This document shows positions 13,719-14,881 of a stretch of DNA of 14,881 nt, one piece after another (within the stretch, counting starts at the first letter, position 1; every line of letters starts with the position of its first letter). The notes under the pieces were generated by a model that saw only the letters and a program-made list of their open reading frames with translations, searched no databases and was not told the DNA's origin. The stretch comes from Gemmatimonadaceae bacterium (GTDB taxonomy: Bacteria; Gemmatimonadota; Gemmatimonadetes; Gemmatimonadales; Gemmatimonadaceae), in the NCBI GenBank assembly GCA_014379705.1, contig JACMLI010000010.1:1-14881 (forward strand), given 5' to 3'. Made by a program: the position numbers and the translations under genes.

Positions 13719-13747
13719 GGAACTTCGAGTTAGGGCACGGGGAACTT
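13719..13747 (+). promoter_or_regulatory. Two GGAACTT copies spaced 22 bp
   Basis: GGAACTT occurs at 13719-13725 and 13741-13747, exactly two helical turns apart, in the gap before the SPFH gene. The heptamer equals the -35 consensus of sigma-E-like ECF factors, but I find no matching -10 at 16-17 bp from either copy. They may be activator sites. Confidence 0.3.
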
Positions 13748-13768
13748 TTTCGCGCGGGGGGCTGGCGC

Positions 13769-13791
13769 ATGAGATATCTGGATGATATCAT
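13769..13791. promoter_or_regulatory. Phased double GATATC palindrome, likely operator of the SPFH-RHH pair
   Basis: AGATATCT (13772-13779) and ATGATATCAT (13782-13791) are both perfect palindromes sharing the GATATC core, with centres 11 bp apart, one helical turn, so two dimers could bind the same face. The site ends 32 bp before the SPFH start codon, where it would overlap a promoter; TATCAT (13786-13791) could be a -10, though no good -35 precedes it. The regulator could be the RHH protein of the operon or a PadR/GntR-type protein elsewhere. Confidence 0.5.
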
Positions 13792-13823
13792 TGTGCTACC
13801 ACTCGAACCGAGCTCAGCCCCCC

Positions 13824-14693
13824 ATGTACCGCGAGATCACCCGAAAGGGCACCCCTGGCCTGTTGGTCCTCTTCGTCTTCCTCGCCATCGGAGGAGTGGC
13901 GACATGGCGCCTCATCGAGTCGGCGCGCGTGCTCAATCCCCTGGCGGTCGCCCTCTGGGTCCTCGTGCTGATCGCGGTGATCCTCGGCCTGAGCGGCCTC
14001 TTCGCGGTCCAGCCGAACGACGGCAAGGTCCTGACCCTCTTCGGAAAGTACATGGGTACAGTGCGCGAGCAGGGGCTTTGGTGGGCCAACCCCTTCTATT
14101 CGAAGAAGCGCATTTCCCTCCGCGTCCGGAACTTCGAGACCGCCAAGCTCAAGGTGAACGACAACCACTCCAACCCCATCGAGATCGGTGCGATCGTGGT
14201 CTGGAAGGTCGTGGACACCGCCGAGGCGATGTTCGAGGTCGATGACTACACGCACTACGTGGTGATCCAGTCCGAGGCCGCCGTTCGCGCCCTGGCACAG
14301 TCGTATCCATATGACGCGCACGCGGCGGGCGAGATCTCCCTGAGCACGCATCCCGCGGAAATCTCGAAGGCCCTGCAGTCCGCCGTCCACGACAGGTTGC
14401 AGACGGCCGGACTCGAGGTTATCGAGGCGCGACTCAGCCATCTCGCCTACGCGCCGGAGATCGCGGCAGCGATGCTGCGGCGCCAGCAGGCGAACGCGAT
14501 CATCGCGGCGCGTCAACGCATCGTGGAAGGCGCGGTCGGGATGGTCGAGAACGCCCTCGCGCTCATTTCGGAGAAGGGCATCGTAACGCTCGACGACGAA
14601 CGCAAGGCGACGATGGTTTCCAACCTCCTGGTCGTCCTCTGCTCCGACAAGGACGCCCAACCCGTGCTCAACACGGGTTCGCTCTACCAGTAA
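13824..14693 (+). CDS. SPFH/band-7 domain membrane protein
   Basis: This 289-residue protein has two N-terminal transmembrane helices (about 11-29 and 38-60) followed by an SPFH/prohibitin-like domain (about 62-260). The start of the domain reads VQPNDGKVLTLFGKYMGTVREQGLWWANPF, the stretch characteristic of stomatin-like proteins; VWKVVDTAEAMFEVDDYTHYV and VRALAQSYPYD continue the fold; the C-terminal helical part includes EIAAAMLRRQQANAIIAARQRIVEG, the oligomerising coiled segment. Such proteins form large ring assemblies on membranes and act as scaffolds, often with proteases. The ATG at 13824 gives the family start; an ATG at 13782 in the same frame lies inside the palindromic repeat and adds only 14 non-homologous residues. 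The RHH gene follows after 11 nt. No partner protease or NfeD gene is present. Confidence 0.9.
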   Translation: MYREITRKGTPGLLVLFVFLAIGGVATWRLIESARVLNPLAVALWVLVLIAVILGLSGLFAVQPNDGKVLTLFGKYMGTVREQGLWWANPFYSKKRISLRVRNFETAKLKVNDNHSNPIEIGAIVVWKVVDTAEAMFEVDDYTHYVVIQSEAAVRALAQSYPYDAHAAGEISLSTHPAEISKALQSAVHDRLQTAGLEVIEARLSHLAYAPEIAAAMLRRQQANAIIAARQRIVEGAVGMVENALALISEKGIVTLDDERKATMVSNLLVVLCSDKDAQPVLNTGSLYQ

Positions 14694-14704
14694 GTCGGGC
14701 TGTT

Positions 14705-14866
14705 GTGGCTGAACGAAAGCCATTCCTCCTCCGCGTGGACCGCGACCTCCTGGACGCGGTCCAGCGCTGGGCCAACGACGACCTGCGCAGCCTCAATGCG
14801 CAGATCGAGTTTCTGCTGCGTAAGGCGCTGCTCGACGCTAGGCGCGATCGCGAGAAGAAGAGTTGA
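14705..14866 (+). CDS. Arc-like ribbon-helix-helix DNA-binding protein
   Basis: This is a small 53-residue gene, easily missed. The product reads as a ribbon-helix-helix domain: the beta-strand PFLLRVD (6-12) that would insert into the DNA major groove, helix A RDLLDAVQRWANDD (13-26), the turn with LRSLN (27-31), helix B AQIEFLLRKALLDA (32-45) and a basic tail. It resembles Arc/MetJ-type repressors, which bind DNA as dimers of dimers. The GTG at 14705-14707 is chosen because it gives the complete fold; no strong Shine-Dalgarno precedes it. The gene starts 11 nt after the SPFH stop, so both are probably co-transcribed. It may control its own operon or, as a small basic protein, act elsewhere; neither is shown. 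Confidence 0.82.
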   Translation: MAERKPFLLRVDRDLLDAVQRWANDDLRSLNAQIEFLLRKALLDARRDREKKS

Positions 14867-14881
14867 ACCACAGAAGACACA
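14867..14881 (+). repeat. Possible start of an ACCACAGAGGACACAGAG-type intergenic repeat
   Basis: The last 15 bases after the RHH stop read ACCACAGAAGACACA. I recall ACCACAGAGGACACAGAG-like purine-rich repeats in intergenic DNA of many environmental bacteria. Only the first copy would be inside the window, so this is tentative. Confidence 0.3.

Noticed and set aside
13719..13791. Complete ECF sigma-factor promoter from GGAACTT
   Set aside because: No matching -10 element occurs 16-17 bp from either copy, so only the repeats were recorded.
13788..14723. 311-aa minus-strand frame opposite the SPFH gene
   Set aside because: SPFH motifs in the sense frame are clear; the antisense frame has no recognisable domain.
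14705..14866. RHH gene as antitoxin of a toxin-antitoxin module
   Set aside because: No toxin-like small gene is beside it within the window; upstream is the SPFH gene and only 15 bases remain downstream.
1..14881. CRISPR array, insertion sequence, prophage or tRNA
   Set aside because: I see no regularly spaced repeats, transposase or phage motifs, attachment repeats or cloverleaf sequences anywhere; gene order and composition look chromosomal throughout.

Overview
The window is dense, GC-rich bacterial chromosome with 17 protein-coding genes (one truncated at the left edge), no RNA genes and no intact mobile element. Gemmatimonadota (formerly Gemmatimonadetes), or another GC-rich Gram-negative soil or aquatic lineage, fits best. 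The reasons are a DUF5916 outer-membrane protein with an N-terminal CBM9-like domain, a lipoprotein, SURF1 (aerobic haem-copper oxidase assembly), strong GC bias and many GTG/TTG starts. This placement is inference; no marker gene is present.

Left part (1-1925): the end of a class II CPD photolyase (+), a small KGG-repeat hydrophilic protein (-) with the best Shine-Dalgarno site in the window, and ribonuclease Z (+). A 374-bp divergent gap with no gene separates the last two and carries a perfect dyad shortly before rnz. Centre-left (1910-6607): six genes on the minus strand. In transcription order they are a hydroxyisobutyrate-dehydrogenase-like reductase, a VC1184-type cysteine-desulfurase-like PLP enzyme, a lipoprotein with DUF3298/RsiV-like features, a hotdog acyl-CoA thioesterase, a DUF2203 protein and a 92-aa protein of unknown function. 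The lipoprotein and thioesterase overlap out of frame. GC-rich hairpins lie in two of the gaps, so this is probably not one uniform operon.

Centre (6681-11151): a small HMA-like protein that lacks one of the two metal-binding cysteines, the large DUF5916 outer-membrane protein (-), and divergently MgtE. MgtE is coupled by a 1-nt stop/start overlap to an EamA-type exporter.

Right part (11151-14881): SURF1 and a DUF72 protein (-) converge on the EamA gene. The final pair (+) is an SPFH/band-7 membrane protein followed 11 nt later by a 53-aa Arc-like ribbon-helix-helix protein. Upstream of it are helically phased repeats: two GATATC palindromes 11 bp apart and two GGAACTT copies 22 bp apart. 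This pair and its upstream DNA are the best candidate here for an uncharacterised regulated system. Most other genes are ordinary housekeeping genes. Short 7-8-bp degenerate tandem repeats sit just upstream of three gene starts.
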